Below, one piece after another: positions 9,512 to 18,025 of a DNA stretch of 64,000 nt. The first letter of the stretch is position 1. The number at the start of each line of letters is the position of its first letter. Source of the DNA: Rathayibacter sp. VKM Ac-2804 (lineage in GTDB: Bacteria; Actinomycetota; Actinomycetes; Actinomycetales; Microbacteriaceae). The notes beneath the pieces were generated by a model. The model had not been told where the DNA came from. It did no database searches and worked only from the letters and a program-made list of their open reading frames with translations. The DNA lies in assembly GCF_009866655.1 (NCBI RefSeq), contig NZ_CP047420.1:186001-250000 (forward strand), given 5' to 3'. A program made the position numbers and the translations under genes.

Positions 9512-10426
9512 GTGGCTCTGAAGCCGAGCCTTTCGTGGGCGCAGCAGGTTCAGCTGCTCCGCCAGCGCGGCCTCGCCGTCGGTGACCCGGCGGCCTGCGA
9601 AGAATTCCTAGCGGCGCAGAACTACTACCGGTTCTCCGGCTATGCCAGGTATTTTCGGCGCGCCCCGCAGGACGGCGACGACATGTTCGTCCAGGACACC
9701 TCCTTCGAAGGGATCCGGAGGATCTACGACGCAGACGAAGAGCTGAGGCAGTCGCTCAGCGCACAGCTCGCGCACGCCGAGATCCTCCTCCGCAGCCACA
9801 CCGCTCATGTCATCGCCGATCGACACGGCCCCTACAGGTCGTATCTCTCGGCCGCCTTCTACTCGAATGCTCCCTCTGCGGAGCCGACCGTGGAGGCGTG
9901 CCTCCGAGACATCGAACGCAGTCGGGAGAGGCACATTCTGCGGTTCACAGCGAACACTCGCGAGGTGGGTACCGCACGCTTCGATGCGCTGCCGATCTGG
10001 TCTGCAGTCGACGCTTGGTCGTTCGGCACGCTGTCGAAGTGCATCGAACGCGGTGATTCCGGGTCGCTGGCCGGCGCGGTCGCCTCGAGCCTCGGTATCG
10101 CTCAGGCGGGATTCGCATACCGAGTTCGGGCGCTCGTGTATCTGCGCAACAGGTGTGCTCACCACAGTCGGCTGTGGAACCACTCGATCATCGACGCCGG
10201 ACCGACGCCGAACAACGTCCGGACGAAGGCGAAGCGTCTGGCCGGGCAGTTCGATCCGAGATCCGTGCTCGACGTCGTCGCGTCGCTTGATGACATCCTC
10301 CTTCGAGGTGCAGGCGCCGTAGCCATCCTTCCGTCGCTCATCATCGAGCACTCACCACACGAGCCCTTCTGGCGGGGACTCCGCGCGCCGCAGACCACTC
10401 ACGATCAGCACGACCACATCCCCTGA
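9512..10426 (+). CDS. Abi family (AbiD/AbiF, Abi_2) HEPN-type abortive infection protein
   Basis: 304 residues matching the Abi_2 pattern: an N-terminal block with LLRQRGL, the conserved NYYRFSGY, a DADEELRQSLSAQLAHAEI helix, and the C-terminal HEPN motif R-x4-H at R212-H217 (RNRCAHHSRLWN), which in this superfamily forms an RNase active site. Abi_2 proteins act in phage defence, probably by cutting RNA. The GTG start at 9512 is set by the terminator that ends 20 bases upstream. The base composition is less GC-rich at third positions than the neighbouring core genes, which suggests acquisition. No separate protein antitoxin is nearby, so the upstream RNA hairpin is the best candidate control element. 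Confidence 0.82.
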   Translation: MALKPSLSWAQQVQLLRQRGLAVGDPAACEEFLAAQNYYRFSGYARYFRRAPQDGDDMFVQDTSFEGIRRIYDADEELRQSLSAQLAHAEILLRSHTAHVIADRHGPYRSYLSAAFYSNAPSAEPTVEACLRDIERSRERHILRFTANTREVGTARFDALPIWSAVDAWSFGTLSKCIERGDSGSLAGAVASSLGIAQAGFAYRVRALVYLRNRCAHHSRLWNHSIIDAGPTPNNVRTKAKRLAGQFDPRSVLDVVASLDDILLRGAGAVAILPSLIIEHSPHEPFWRGLRAPQTTHDQHDHIP

Positions 10427-10609
10427 GGAGCAGTCGTCATCGCCGGCTGGCGCGTTCCGACCACTGCGTGGATGGGAGTCCGCGGAGTGCGGGCCGGACC
10501 GGCGGCGGCGCGTGGGAGGCTCGGATCGAGTCATCAGCAGGGGAGCGGGCGTGGAGACGGCGGAGTCCCGCCGGACGCCATCCGCCTCCGAGGAGTCAGG
10601 AGCGCAGCC

Positions 10610-11482
10610 ATGCAGGTAGGCATTCATTTCATGAACTTCACGCTGCCGGGGGGCAGCGCCGGGATCGCGCCGATCCTCGGGGCGACGGCGCGGACGGCGG
10701 AGGACGTCGGCTGCGAGTGGTTCACGCTGATGGACCACTACTTCCAGATGGAGCAGTTCGCAACGAGCGAGGATCCGATGCTCGAGGGGTACACCTCGCT
10801 GGGGTTCGTCGCGGGGCGGACGGAGCGGCTGCGGCTGGGGCTGCTGGTGACCGGAGTGACCTACCGGCACCCGGGGCTGCTGGCGAAGATCGTGACGACG
10901 CTCGACGTGCTGTCGGGCGGGCGGGCGATGCTCGGGATCGGCGCGGCCTGGTACGAGCGGGAGCACCTCGGGCTCGGCGTGCCGTATCCGGCGCTGAAGG
11001 AGCGGTTCGAGCGGCTCGAGGAGACGCTGCAGATCTGCAAGCAGATGTGGAGCGAGGACGACGGGCCGTACACGGGGAAGCACTTCCAGCTGGCCGAGAC
11101 GCTGAACCACCCGGAGCCGATCCAGCGGCCGGGTCCGCCGATCCTGATCGGCGGCAGCGGCGAGAAGAAGACGCTGCGGCTGGTCGCGGAGTACGGCGAC
11201 GCCTGCAACCTGTTCGCGATCGGGGCGGAGGGAATCGCCCACAAGCTCGATGTGCTGCGCCGGCACTGCGACGAGCTGGGGCGCGACTACGACGCGATCA
11301 CGAAGACGATCATCGGCGGCGGGGATCCGGTCGGCGACCCCGACGGGTTCGTGCGGGCGATGGAGGAGTACGCGGCGCTCGGGATCTCGCTGGTCGAGCT
11401 CGCGCCGCAGGGGCCGGACCCGGAGGGGTACGTGGCGCGGCTGGGCGAGGGCGTCGTGGGGCGGCTGGCGGCGATCGGCTGA
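10610..11482 (+). CDS. LLM-class F420-dependent oxidoreductase
   Basis: 290 residues with the bacterial luciferase-like TIM barrel. Recognisable segments are CEWFTLMDHYFQ near the N-terminus, GLLVTGVTYRHPGLLAKIVTTLD, the GRAMLGIGAAWYEREHLGLG motif, and GPPILIGGSGEKKTLRLVAEY. This set is typical of the TIGR03560-like F420-dependent group of actinobacteria; the substrate is unknown. The ATG at 10610 has CAGGAG seven bases ahead; longer readings upstream are low-complexity. The gene is followed at once by a block of REP-like repeats. Confidence 0.85.
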   Translation: MQVGIHFMNFTLPGGSAGIAPILGATARTAEDVGCEWFTLMDHYFQMEQFATSEDPMLEGYTSLGFVAGRTERLRLGLLVTGVTYRHPGLLAKIVTTLDVLSGGRAMLGIGAAWYEREHLGLGVPYPALKERFERLEETLQICKQMWSEDDGPYTGKHFQLAETLNHPEPIQRPGPPILIGGSGEKKTLRLVAEYGDACNLFAIGAEGIAHKLDVLRRHCDELGRDYDAITKTIIGGGDPVGDPDGFVRAMEEYAALGISLVELAPQGPDPEGYVARLGEGVVGRLAAIG

Positions 11483-11500
11483 GGGGGCTGGGCGGGCGGG

Positions 11501-11669
11501 TCTCGATACGCCGCTGGCGCGGCTACTCGACCAGCAAGCAGGGGCCGATACGGAGCTACTCGACCAGCATCAAGGGGCCGTACGGGGCTGCTCGACCAGC
11601 ATGGAGGGGCCGTACGGGGCTGCTCGACCAGCATGGAGGGGCCGTACGGGGCTGCTCGACCAGCATGTC
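11501..11669 (+). repeat. REP-like element followed by 32-bp tandem repeats
   Basis: A direct REP-like copy (CTCGATACGCC ... GGCTACTCGACCAGCA) occupies 11501-11536. Its 3' half is then reiterated: units starting GGGGCCGTAC at 11574, 11606 and 11638 recur exactly every 32 bases, with a diverged first unit at 11541. Each unit ends TGCTCGACCAGCATGGA. The array lies between convergent genes (oxidoreductase and LacI regulator). Confidence 0.85.
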
Positions 11670-11699
11670 TGCGGGCGTCTCTTCCAGGGAGACCCGGCG

Positions 11700-12686
11700 T
11701 CAGGGGGTGGGGGTGCAGCCGCAGGTCTCGCCGAGGACGAGGGTCGTCGGCAGGCGGACGTGGCGGACGGGGTCGTCGGCCAGAGTCTCGTCGAGGAGCT
11801 CGAAGGCGATGCGGGCCATCTCGCGGACGGGGACGGCGACGGTGGTGACGCGGACGCCGCCGAGGAGCGCCTCGCGGATGCCGTCGAAGCCGACTATCGC
11901 GAGCTCGGACGGGACGCGGATCCCCTCCTGCGACGCGGCTCGGAGGAGGGCGAGGGCGTGCTCGTCGGTGGTGGCGAAGACGGCGCGCGGGCGCTCGGTG
12001 CGCAGGATGGTGCGAAGGGCGGCCTCGGCCGAGACGCGGTCCATCGGCACGCGGTGCAGTCGGCCGGCGGCGCCTCCGATCGCCTCGGCCCAGAAGCGGG
12101 CGCGGAGGCCGGAGGGGCCGAAGTCGTCGGGGCCGGTGACGCAGTGCACGTCGTCGTGGCCGTGGGCGAGCAGGTGCTCGACGGCGGCCCGGACGCCCTG
12201 CTCGTCGTCGAAGACGACGCTCGGCTCGGCGTCGGTGGGGGCGGCGGAGTGCAGGAAGACGCGCGGGGCGGTGTCGGCGGTGCTGGCGGGGTCGATGGTG
12301 ATCAGGAGGATGCCGGCGGTGCGGAGGTCGGCGAAGGTGCGCTCGTAGCCGCGCTCCACCTCCGGGTCGTACTCGGTGTTGCCGAGGAGCGTCAGCAGCG
12401 AGCGGCGACGGGCCTCGTGCTCGATCTCGCGCGCCAGCTCGCCGAAGAAGGCGTTGGAGGAGTCGGGGACGAGGAGGCCGACGAGATTGGAGCGGCCGAC
12501 GCTGAGCGCCTCGGCGAGGGAGTTGCGGCGGTAGCCGAGCTCGGTGATGGCGGTCTCGACGCGGGCGCGGAGCTCGGGGGAGACGGGGCGCGGGCCGTTG
12601 TTGACGACGTAGCTGACGACCGTCGCGGAGGTGCCGGCCGAGCGCGCCACGTCGGCGAGGGTGGGGCGCCGGGGGCGGGCTGACAT
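11700..12686 (-). CDS. LacI family transcriptional regulator
   Basis: 328 residues: LacI helix-turn-helix at residues ~8-55 (TLADVARSAGTSATVVSYVV, hinge helix NSLAEALSVG), then the periplasmic-binding-protein-like sensor domain starting NLVGLLVPDSSNAFFGELA and including VGFDGI. It ends in a cysteine-containing tail ETCGCTPTP. No sugar operon is adjacent, so the ligand is unknown. It is convergent with the oxidoreductase gene; the stop lies about 30 bases from the tandem repeats. Confidence 0.88.
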   Translation of the reverse strand: MSARPRRPTLADVARSAGTSATVVSYVVNNGPRPVSPELRARVETAITELGYRRNSLAEALSVGRSNLVGLLVPDSSNAFFGELAREIEHEARRRSLLTLLGNTEYDPEVERGYERTFADLRTAGILLITIDPASTADTAPRVFLHSAAPTDAEPSVVFDDEQGVRAAVEHLLAHGHDDVHCVTGPDDFGPSGLRARFWAEAIGGAAGRLHRVPMDRVSAEAALRTILRTERPRAVFATTDEHALALLRAASQEGIRVPSELAIVGFDGIREALLGGVRVTTVAVPVREMARIAFELLDETLADDPVRHVRLPTTLVLGETCGCTPTP

Positions 12687-12717
12687 CCGGTCAGCTTATG
12701 GGAGGGGGGTGGGGGGA

Positions 12718-12756
12718 TCTCGATACGCCCGCTGTGCGGGCTACTCGATCAGCATG
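12718..12756 (+). repeat. REP-like element, single direct copy
   Basis: TCTCGATACGCCC, loop CTGTG, then GGGCTACTCGATCAGCATG. It stands upstream of the LacI start (12686) and before the promoter region of the SAHase-like operon. The arms pair imperfectly (CGATACGCC against GGCTACTCG). Confidence 0.85.
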
Positions 12757-12893
12757 GAGGGGGCGCCCGCAGGTGGGAGCGTGATCGGCGAGGGGGAGGG
12801 GGGCCCGCCACGCAGGTGCTCGATGGCGGAGAGGCGCGGGCGGCGCGGAATGTTTCACATGGGCGTAATAAACGAGCGGGTGGGGGAAACGAG

Positions 12894-12911
12894 GCGCGAC
12901 TATGGTCGCGC
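12894..12911 (+). promoter_or_regulatory. Palindrome / -10 region of the ECF-SAHase-like operon (candidate operator)
   Basis: GCGCGAC-TATG-GTCGCGC is a perfect 7-bp inverted repeat around TATG; TATGGT (12901-12906) can serve as a -10. It lies 36 bases ahead of the first gene of the operon. An operator overlapping a promoter is the simplest reading, but no cognate regulator is adjacent in the same orientation. Confidence 0.4.
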
Positions 12912-12946
12912 TAACCGCTTAGAACCGCCGACTCCCCTGGAGCGTC

Positions 12947-13621
12947 ATGCACGCCACCCTCACCCCGCTGCGCCGCGCCGCGCTGGCCGCGACGGCGGCC
13001 GACGCGTCCGGTGACTCCCGGGTCGTCAGAGCGCTGACTTGCACCGCCTGGGCGCAGGCGGTGCTCCGCGCGGTCGCCGCGGCGTCCAACCTCTCCTTCG
13101 CGCACACCCGCGTCGCCGTGCTCGGCAGCGGACCGCTCGCCGCCGAGCTGGCGACCAGGACCGCCGCCATCGGCGCCCGCGTGGTCGTCGTCGGCGACGA
13201 TCCGGTCGCGCTGGTCGAGATCACCCAGCTCGGAATCACGGTGCAGACGGCGGACTCCGCCGATCTGGGGGATGCGACGATCGCCTTCGCGACGGGAGAG
13301 CTGACGGGCCCGGTCACCGCGGCGCTGCTCGGAGGCGGCGGTCCGCTGCTCCTCGTCGACGCGGCGGAGGAGCGCCCGGCCGTGGCCGCGGTCACCGACC
13401 CCTCCTCCGGCCGCCCCGGGATCGACCGGATCGTGGACGCCGAGCGCGAGCTCTTCCTCCTGGTGGCGCGCGACGTCGCCGACGGCTCGGCCCGCCGCAC
13501 CCGCGAGGAGCTGTCCGCGCGCTTCGCGGCGGCGGTCGAGGCCGCCCGGGAACAGGATCCCTCCCCCGACGACCTGCGCGAGCGTGCCGACCGCGCCCTC
13601 GCGCTGGAGCTGCTCCGATGA
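12947..13621 (+). CDS. Rossmann-fold protein resembling the NAD domain of S-adenosylhomocysteinase
   Basis: 224 residues of unproven function. The centre has a dinucleotide-binding stretch VAVLGSGPLAAELATRTA followed by GARVVVVGDDP, similar in layout to the NAD-binding domain of S-adenosylhomocysteinase, preceded by an alanine-rich helical region. There is no substrate-binding domain. It ends four bases into the next gene (ATGA overlap at 13618), which encodes a full-length SAHase relative, so the two products may form a complex. First gene of a seven-gene run on the plus strand. The start ATG at 12947 has TGGAG six bases before it. Confidence 0.6.
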   Translation: MHATLTPLRRAALAATAADASGDSRVVRALTCTAWAQAVLRAVAAASNLSFAHTRVAVLGSGPLAAELATRTAAIGARVVVVGDDPVALVEITQLGITVQTADSADLGDATIAFATGELTGPVTAALLGGGGPLLLVDAAEERPAVAAVTDPSSGRPGIDRIVDAERELFLLVARDVADGSARRTREELSARFAAAVEAAREQDPSPDDLRERADRALALELLR

Positions 13622-14904
13622 CCGCGCCGATCCGGGACGCCTCGCTGTGGCGGCAGGGGCAGGACAAGATCGACTGGGCCGCGCGCTTCATGCCGGTGAC
13701 CCGCGGGATCGCCGGGCAGCTGCGCGAGAGCGGCAGTGTGCGGGGGCTGCGGATCGGGCTGGTGCTCGTGCTCGAGCCCAAGACGGCGACCCTGGCGCTC
13801 GAGCTGGCGGCGGCCGGCGCCGACGTCAGCGTGATGTGCGGCGCCTCCAACACCCACGACGACACCGCGGCCGCCCTGCAGCACGCGGGGATCGCGGTCT
13901 TCGCCCGCTCGGACGCGAGCGCCGCCGATGACCGGGCGTTCGCGCTGGGGCTGCTCGACCGGCGCCCGGACATCCTGGTCGACGACGGCTCGTCGGTGAC
14001 CCGGCTCGCGCACACCGACCGGCCCGCGGTCTTCGAGACCCTGCGCGGGGCGACCGAGGAGACCACCAGCGGCCTCCGCCCGCTGCGGGTGATGGAGCGC
14101 CAGGGCGCGCTGCGGATCCCGGTGCTGGCGGTCAACGACGCGCGCTGCAAGACGCTCTTCGACAACCGGCACGGCACGGGGCAGTCGACGCTGCTGACCA
14201 TGCTCGACCTGCTCGCGACTCCGCTCGATCGCGCGCACGTCGTCGTCGCGGGCTTCGGGCCGGTCGGCCGCGGGGTCGCCCAGCACGCCCGCGCACTCGG
14301 CGCCCGCGTGACGATCGCGGAGGTCGACCCGGTCCGCGCGCTCGAGGCGGTCTTCGCCGGCTACGACGTCGACGCCCTGGAGTCGGCGGCCGGCAGCGCC
14401 GACCTGCTGATCTCGGCGACCGGCATCGCGCACACCGTCGACGTCGAGCACCTGCTCGCCCTGCCGGAGGGGGCGGCCGTGGCCGTCTCAGGCGGAGTGG
14501 CGCAGGAGATCGCGATCGACGCGGCGCTCGCCGCGGGCGCGACCCGGCAGAGCATCGGGCACGCGCTGGAGAGCTTCACGCTGCCCAACGGCCGCTCGAT
14601 CGTCGTGCTCGACGACGGCGGCTGCATCAACTGCACCGCCGGTGAGGGGAACCCGATCGAGATCATGGACCTGTCCTTCGGCGTCCAGGTGGCCGCCGTC
14701 GACCTGCTCGCGCGGGAGGCGGGGAGCCTCGCTCCGGCCGTGCACCTGCTCCCGCCCGAGGTCGACGACCGGGTCGCGCGCGCCAAGCTCGACGCGCTCG
14801 GCCTGCGGATCGACGCGCCGAGCAGCGCCCAGCGCGACTTCCTCGGCAGCTGGACCTCGACCGGCCGCCGTGCCGCGCCGCAGCGGGACGGAGCGCGCTC
14901 GTGA
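13618..14904 (+). CDS. Divergent S-adenosylhomocysteinase-family protein
   Basis: 428 residues with recognisable SAHase architecture: DKIDWAARFMPVTRGI, MCGASNTHDDTAAAL, VDDGSS, EETTSGLRPL, VNDARCKTLFDNRHGTGQS, and the NAD motif VAGFGPVGRGVAQHARALGA. By eye, residues equal to human E156, D131, K186, D190 and N191 are kept, but the three conserved histidines are not: LHLE-KTA reads LVLEPKTA, the NIGHFD segment reads SGGVAQ, and AEGHP reads GEGNP. The C-terminal KPDHYRY tail is absent, as in archaeal/Thermotoga-type enzymes. It may act on a related nucleoside rather than SAH. Overlaps both neighbours by 4 bases. Confidence 0.72.
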   Translation: MTAPIRDASLWRQGQDKIDWAARFMPVTRGIAGQLRESGSVRGLRIGLVLVLEPKTATLALELAAAGADVSVMCGASNTHDDTAAALQHAGIAVFARSDASAADDRAFALGLLDRRPDILVDDGSSVTRLAHTDRPAVFETLRGATEETTSGLRPLRVMERQGALRIPVLAVNDARCKTLFDNRHGTGQSTLLTMLDLLATPLDRAHVVVAGFGPVGRGVAQHARALGARVTIAEVDPVRALEAVFAGYDVDALESAAGSADLLISATGIAHTVDVEHLLALPEGAAVAVSGGVAQEIAIDAALAAGATRQSIGHALESFTLPNGRSIVVLDDGGCINCTAGEGNPIEIMDLSFGVQVAAVDLLAREAGSLAPAVHLLPPEVDDRVARAKLDALGLRIDAPSSAQRDFLGSWTSTGRRAAPQRDGARS

Positions 14905-16625
14905 CCGAGCTGCTGCGCCTCGAGGGCGTCGGAGTGACCTACCGCAACGCTGAGCAGCCGTCGCTGGTGGACGCGAGCTTCTCGGTGTCGAGCGGCGAGG
15001 TCGTGCTGGTCGCGGGCCCGTCCGGCTGCGGCAAGAGCACGCTGCTGCGGGTGCTGAACGGCCTGGTGCCGCGCTCCTACCGCGCCGAGGTGACCGGGCG
15101 GATCGAGGTCGAGGGGCGGGACGCGGTTCCGCTCGCCCTGCGCGACATCTCGGAGGTCGTCGGCACGCTGCTGCAGGACCCGGGCAAGCAGGTCGTCGGG
15201 CACAGCGTGCTCGCCGAGATCGCGTTCGGGCTGGAGAACCGCGGGACGCCGCCCGCCGAGATCCGCGAGCGCGCGCACCGGGTCGCCGAGCGGCTCGGGC
15301 TGACCGCGCTGCTCTCGACACCGCCGCACGAGCTCTCCGGCGGGCAGCTGCAGCTCGTCGCCTTCGCCGGGATCCTCGTGCTCGACCCGCGGGTGATCGT
15401 CATCGACGAGCCGCTGGCCAACCTCGACCCCGACGCGGCCGACGTGCTGCTGCGGGCGGTGCGCGCCTACGTCGACGGCGGCGGGGCGGCCGTGATCGTG
15501 GAGCACCGCGTCGACGAGGTGCTCGCGCTGCAGCCGGACCGCGTCGTCTACCTGGAGGAGGGGCGGGTGGTCTACTCGGGCGGTGTCGCCGGGTTCCTCG
15601 AGGTCGCGTCGCCGGAGTCGGTGAAGCTGCCGTTCGAAGCGCTGCTCGCCGGCGCCGCGGGGGAGGAGTCGCCCGAGGAGGAGGCGCGGCCGGCTCCGGC
15701 CGGTGCCGCTCGCCTGCACTTCGACGGCGCTGAGCTCGGCTACGGCGCGCGGACGATCGTGGCGGCCGTCGACCGCCGCTTCCACGCGGGGGAGCGGGTC
15801 GCGATCCTCGGCCGCAACGGCGCCGGCAAGTCGACGCTGATGCGTGCGGCCGTGGGCCTGGTCGCGCCGACGCGCGGCCGGGTGCTGCTCGACGGCCGGC
15901 CGGTGCACGAGCTGACCGCGGCCGAGCTCGTCTCGACCTGCGGCTACCTCTTCCAGAACCCGGGCCAGGCGCTGTTCAGCGAGACGGTTGAAGCCGAGCT
16001 GGCCTTCGGGCCGCGCAATCTCGGCGTGGCGGCGGAGGAGATCCCCGCGATCGCCGACGCCGCGCTGCGCGCCGTCTCGCTCGACGACGTGCCCGGGATC
16101 CTGCAGCGCCCGCCTCGCACGCTCTCCTTCGGGCAGCAGCGCCGGCTGGCCGTCGCGCTCGCCCTGACCCTGCGGCCGCGGACGCTGATCCTCGACGAGC
16201 CGACGGCCGGGCAGGACGAGCGCTCCTCCCGCCACTTCCTCGACGCGGTCTGGGGGATCGACGGGATCGACAGCGTCTACTTCATCACCCACGACGTCGA
16301 CATGGCCCTCGCCCGCGCCGACCGAGTGGTCGTCGTCGACGGCGGCGGGATCGTCGCCGACGCGACCCCCGCCGAGGTCGTGCACGACACGGCGCTCTGG
16401 CACGGTCCGGGCGTCGACCCCGGCCACTCCCGCGCGGTGCTGCGCGAGACCGACTTCGTGCGCGCCGCTCGGCGCCACGGACCCGCGAGCGGCCGCCTCC
16501 CGCGCCCGCTCGACCTCGCCCGGCGCCTCCGCCGTGCGCAGCAGGACCCCGGCAGCACCCCCGACGCCGGACGCACCGCCGATCCCCGCAGCTCCTCTCC
16601 CTCCCTCGAAAGGACACACCCGTGA
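14901..16625 (+). CDS. ECF transporter ATPase, two fused ABC domains (EcfA1-EcfA2)
   Basis: 574 residues carrying both energising ATPases of an energy-coupling-factor importer on one chain. Domain 1: Walker A GPSGCGKST near residue 40, signature LSGGQLQ near 145, Walker B VIVIDEPLANLD near 165. Domain 2: Walker A GRNGAGKST near 304, a modified signature LSFGQQR near 408 and LILDEPTAGQDE. A proline-rich tail of ~60 residues follows. The GTG start overlaps the SAHase-like stop (GTGA), and the stop overlaps the S-component start in the same way. All ECF parts lie together, so this is a dedicated (group I) transporter. Confidence 0.9.
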   Translation: MTELLRLEGVGVTYRNAEQPSLVDASFSVSSGEVVLVAGPSGCGKSTLLRVLNGLVPRSYRAEVTGRIEVEGRDAVPLALRDISEVVGTLLQDPGKQVVGHSVLAEIAFGLENRGTPPAEIRERAHRVAERLGLTALLSTPPHELSGGQLQLVAFAGILVLDPRVIVIDEPLANLDPDAADVLLRAVRAYVDGGGAAVIVEHRVDEVLALQPDRVVYLEEGRVVYSGGVAGFLEVASPESVKLPFEALLAGAAGEESPEEEARPAPAGAARLHFDGAELGYGARTIVAAVDRRFHAGERVAILGRNGAGKSTLMRAAVGLVAPTRGRVLLDGRPVHELTAAELVSTCGYLFQNPGQALFSETVEAELAFGPRNLGVAAEEIPAIADAALRAVSLDDVPGILQRPPRTLSFGQQRRLAVALALTLRPRTLILDEPTAGQDERSSRHFLDAVWGIDGIDSVYFITHDVDMALARADRVVVVDGGGIVADATPAEVVHDTALWHGPGVDPGHSRAVLRETDFVRAARRHGPASGRLPRPLDLARRLRRAQQDPGSTPDAGRTADPRSSSPSLERTHP

Positions 16626-17188
16626 CCGCCACCACCTCCACCGCCGCGAAGACCGGCCCCTGGGCCGTCTCCTCCCGCACGATCGTCTTCGGCGCCGTCG
16701 GCGCCGCGCTCTACGGGGCGCTCGGGGCGCTCAGCTTCGTGATCCCCGGGACGATGATCTCGATCCGCCCCGCGATCGCGATCATCCCCTTCGTGGGTCT
16801 GCGCTTCGGCCCGGTCGCCGGCTTCTTCACCGGCGCCGTCGGCAACGCGATCGTCGACCAGATCATGGGCTACGGCTTCCTCACCTACTGGAACTGGAGC
16901 ATCGCCAACGGCCTGGTCGGCCTGCTCGCCGGACTGATCGGCTACTACGCCAAGGAGCCGCGCACCACCGGCCGCCAGCTCGTCTGGGCCGCCGCGATCG
17001 CGGTCGCCGCGGTCGTCGTCGGACTGCTCTTCACCGCCACCGACTTCTTGTTCCTCGGCCAGACCTTCCAGTACTGGTTCTTCGGCTCCTACCTCCTGGC
17101 GATCCTCGCCACCGGCATCACCGCGGTGATCCTGGTGCCCGTGCTCGACCGGGTCTGGAAGCCGCTGCAGAACCTCGCCGGACGCTGA
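16622..17188 (+). CDS. ECF transporter substrate-binding S component
   Basis: 188 residues, about six transmembrane helices, with segments ALYGALGALSFVIPG, IRPAIAIIPFVGLRFGPVAG and IVDQIMGYGFLTYWNWSIAN. The size and the G-x-x-G-rich N-terminal helices fit an ECF S protein that binds the vitamin-like substrate. It does not look like BioY, ThiT or RibU to the eye; its position between SAHase-like genes and an amidohydrolase suggests a nucleoside- or methionine-cycle-related ligand. The GTG start overlaps the ATPase stop by 4 bases. Confidence 0.82.
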   Translation: MTATTSTAAKTGPWAVSSRTIVFGAVGAALYGALGALSFVIPGTMISIRPAIAIIPFVGLRFGPVAGFFTGAVGNAIVDQIMGYGFLTYWNWSIANGLVGLLAGLIGYYAKEPRTTGRQLVWAAAIAVAAVVVGLLFTATDFLFLGQTFQYWFFGSYLLAILATGITAVILVPVLDRVWKPLQNLAGR

Positions 17189-17200
17189 CGGGCGCCCGGG

Positions 17201-18025
17201 ATGGAGGTCTCGCCTCGATACCTCGGCGGTGACTCCTTCCTCGGCCGCCGGGATCCGCGCGTGCTGATCCTGGTGCCGGTGATGTTCGTCGTCGCCGCCA
17301 GCCAGGTGCGCGATCTGCGCTGGATGGCGGCGCTCGCCGTCGTGGCGTTCGCGTACTACGCCAGCGCGCAGATCCCGTTCCGCGAGGTGCGCGCGAACTG
17401 GGCCGTGGTGGCCGTGTTCGTCGTCGTCTTCGCGGGGATCAACGGCCTCATCGTCGGCGCGACGAGCAGCGGTGAGCCCGAGTCCGGGGCGACGCTGTTC
17501 ACGGTGCCGGTCGTCGGCCTGGCGATCACGGAGGGGGCGGTCTCGTACGCGGTCAACCTGCTGCTGCGCTTCCTCACGCTGGTCGCGGTCGGCTTCCCGC
17601 TGGCCTTCGCGATCCGTCCGGGCGACCTCGCCGTCGCGTTCGCGCGCCTCGGCCTGCCCGCCCGTTTCGCCTACGGGATCGACCTGACCTTCAAGTTCCT
17701 GCCCAGCGCGGCCTCGAACCTGCAGGAGACCGCGGCGGCGCAGCGCCTGCGCGGCTACGAGCGCTCGGCGACCCGCAACCCGATCCGCCGGCTCCGCGAG
17801 ATCGCGCCGCTGATGGTGCCCGTCACCATCACGTCGTTCGTGGACGCGGAGGACACCGTCGACGCGCTCGATCTGCGCGGCTTCGGGACGCACAAGCGGA
17901 CCTGGCTGCGCGAGATCCGGTACACGCCGGTCGACTGGGCGGTGACGGGCGTCGCGGTGCTGCTGGCGGTCGCGGCGAGCACGGCGAGTCTCGCGGGACT
18001 GATGCCGTCGGCGTGGATCCCGTGA
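17201..18025 (+). CDS. ECF transporter transmembrane T component (EcfT)
   Basis: 274 residues, several transmembrane helices, and the two coupling helices with arginine-glycine motifs that contact the ATPases: AAQRLRGYERS and VDALDLRGFGT. The core reads LTFKFLPSAASNLQETAAAQRLRG, typical of EcfT/CbiQ. The ATG at 17201 lies 12 bases after the S component. Its stop overlaps the start of the amidohydrolase gene. Confidence 0.88.
   Translation: MEVSPRYLGGDSFLGRRDPRVLILVPVMFVVAASQVRDLRWMAALAVVAFAYYASAQIPFREVRANWAVVAVFVVVFAGINGLIVGATSSGEPESGATLFTVPVVGLAITEGAVSYAVNLLLRFLTLVAVGFPLAFAIRPGDLAVAFARLGLPARFAYGIDLTFKFLPSAASNLQETAAAQRLRGYERSATRNPIRRLREIAPLMVPVTITSFVDAEDTVDALDLRGFGTHKRTWLREIRYTPVDWAVTGVAVLLAVAASTASLAGLMPSAWIP

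Noticed and set aside
10472..10609. Longer N-terminus for the LLM oxidoreductase
   Set aside because: Family members begin at the MQVGIHF-type strand, and CAGGAG directly precedes the ATG at 10610.
11541..11669. CRISPR-like array
   Set aside because: The 32-bp units are directly adjacent without variable spacers, and no cas genes exist in the window.
12757..12946. SAH riboswitch ahead of the SAHase-like operon
   Set aside because: None of the conserved SAH riboswitch sequence was recognisable; only a short palindrome near the -10.
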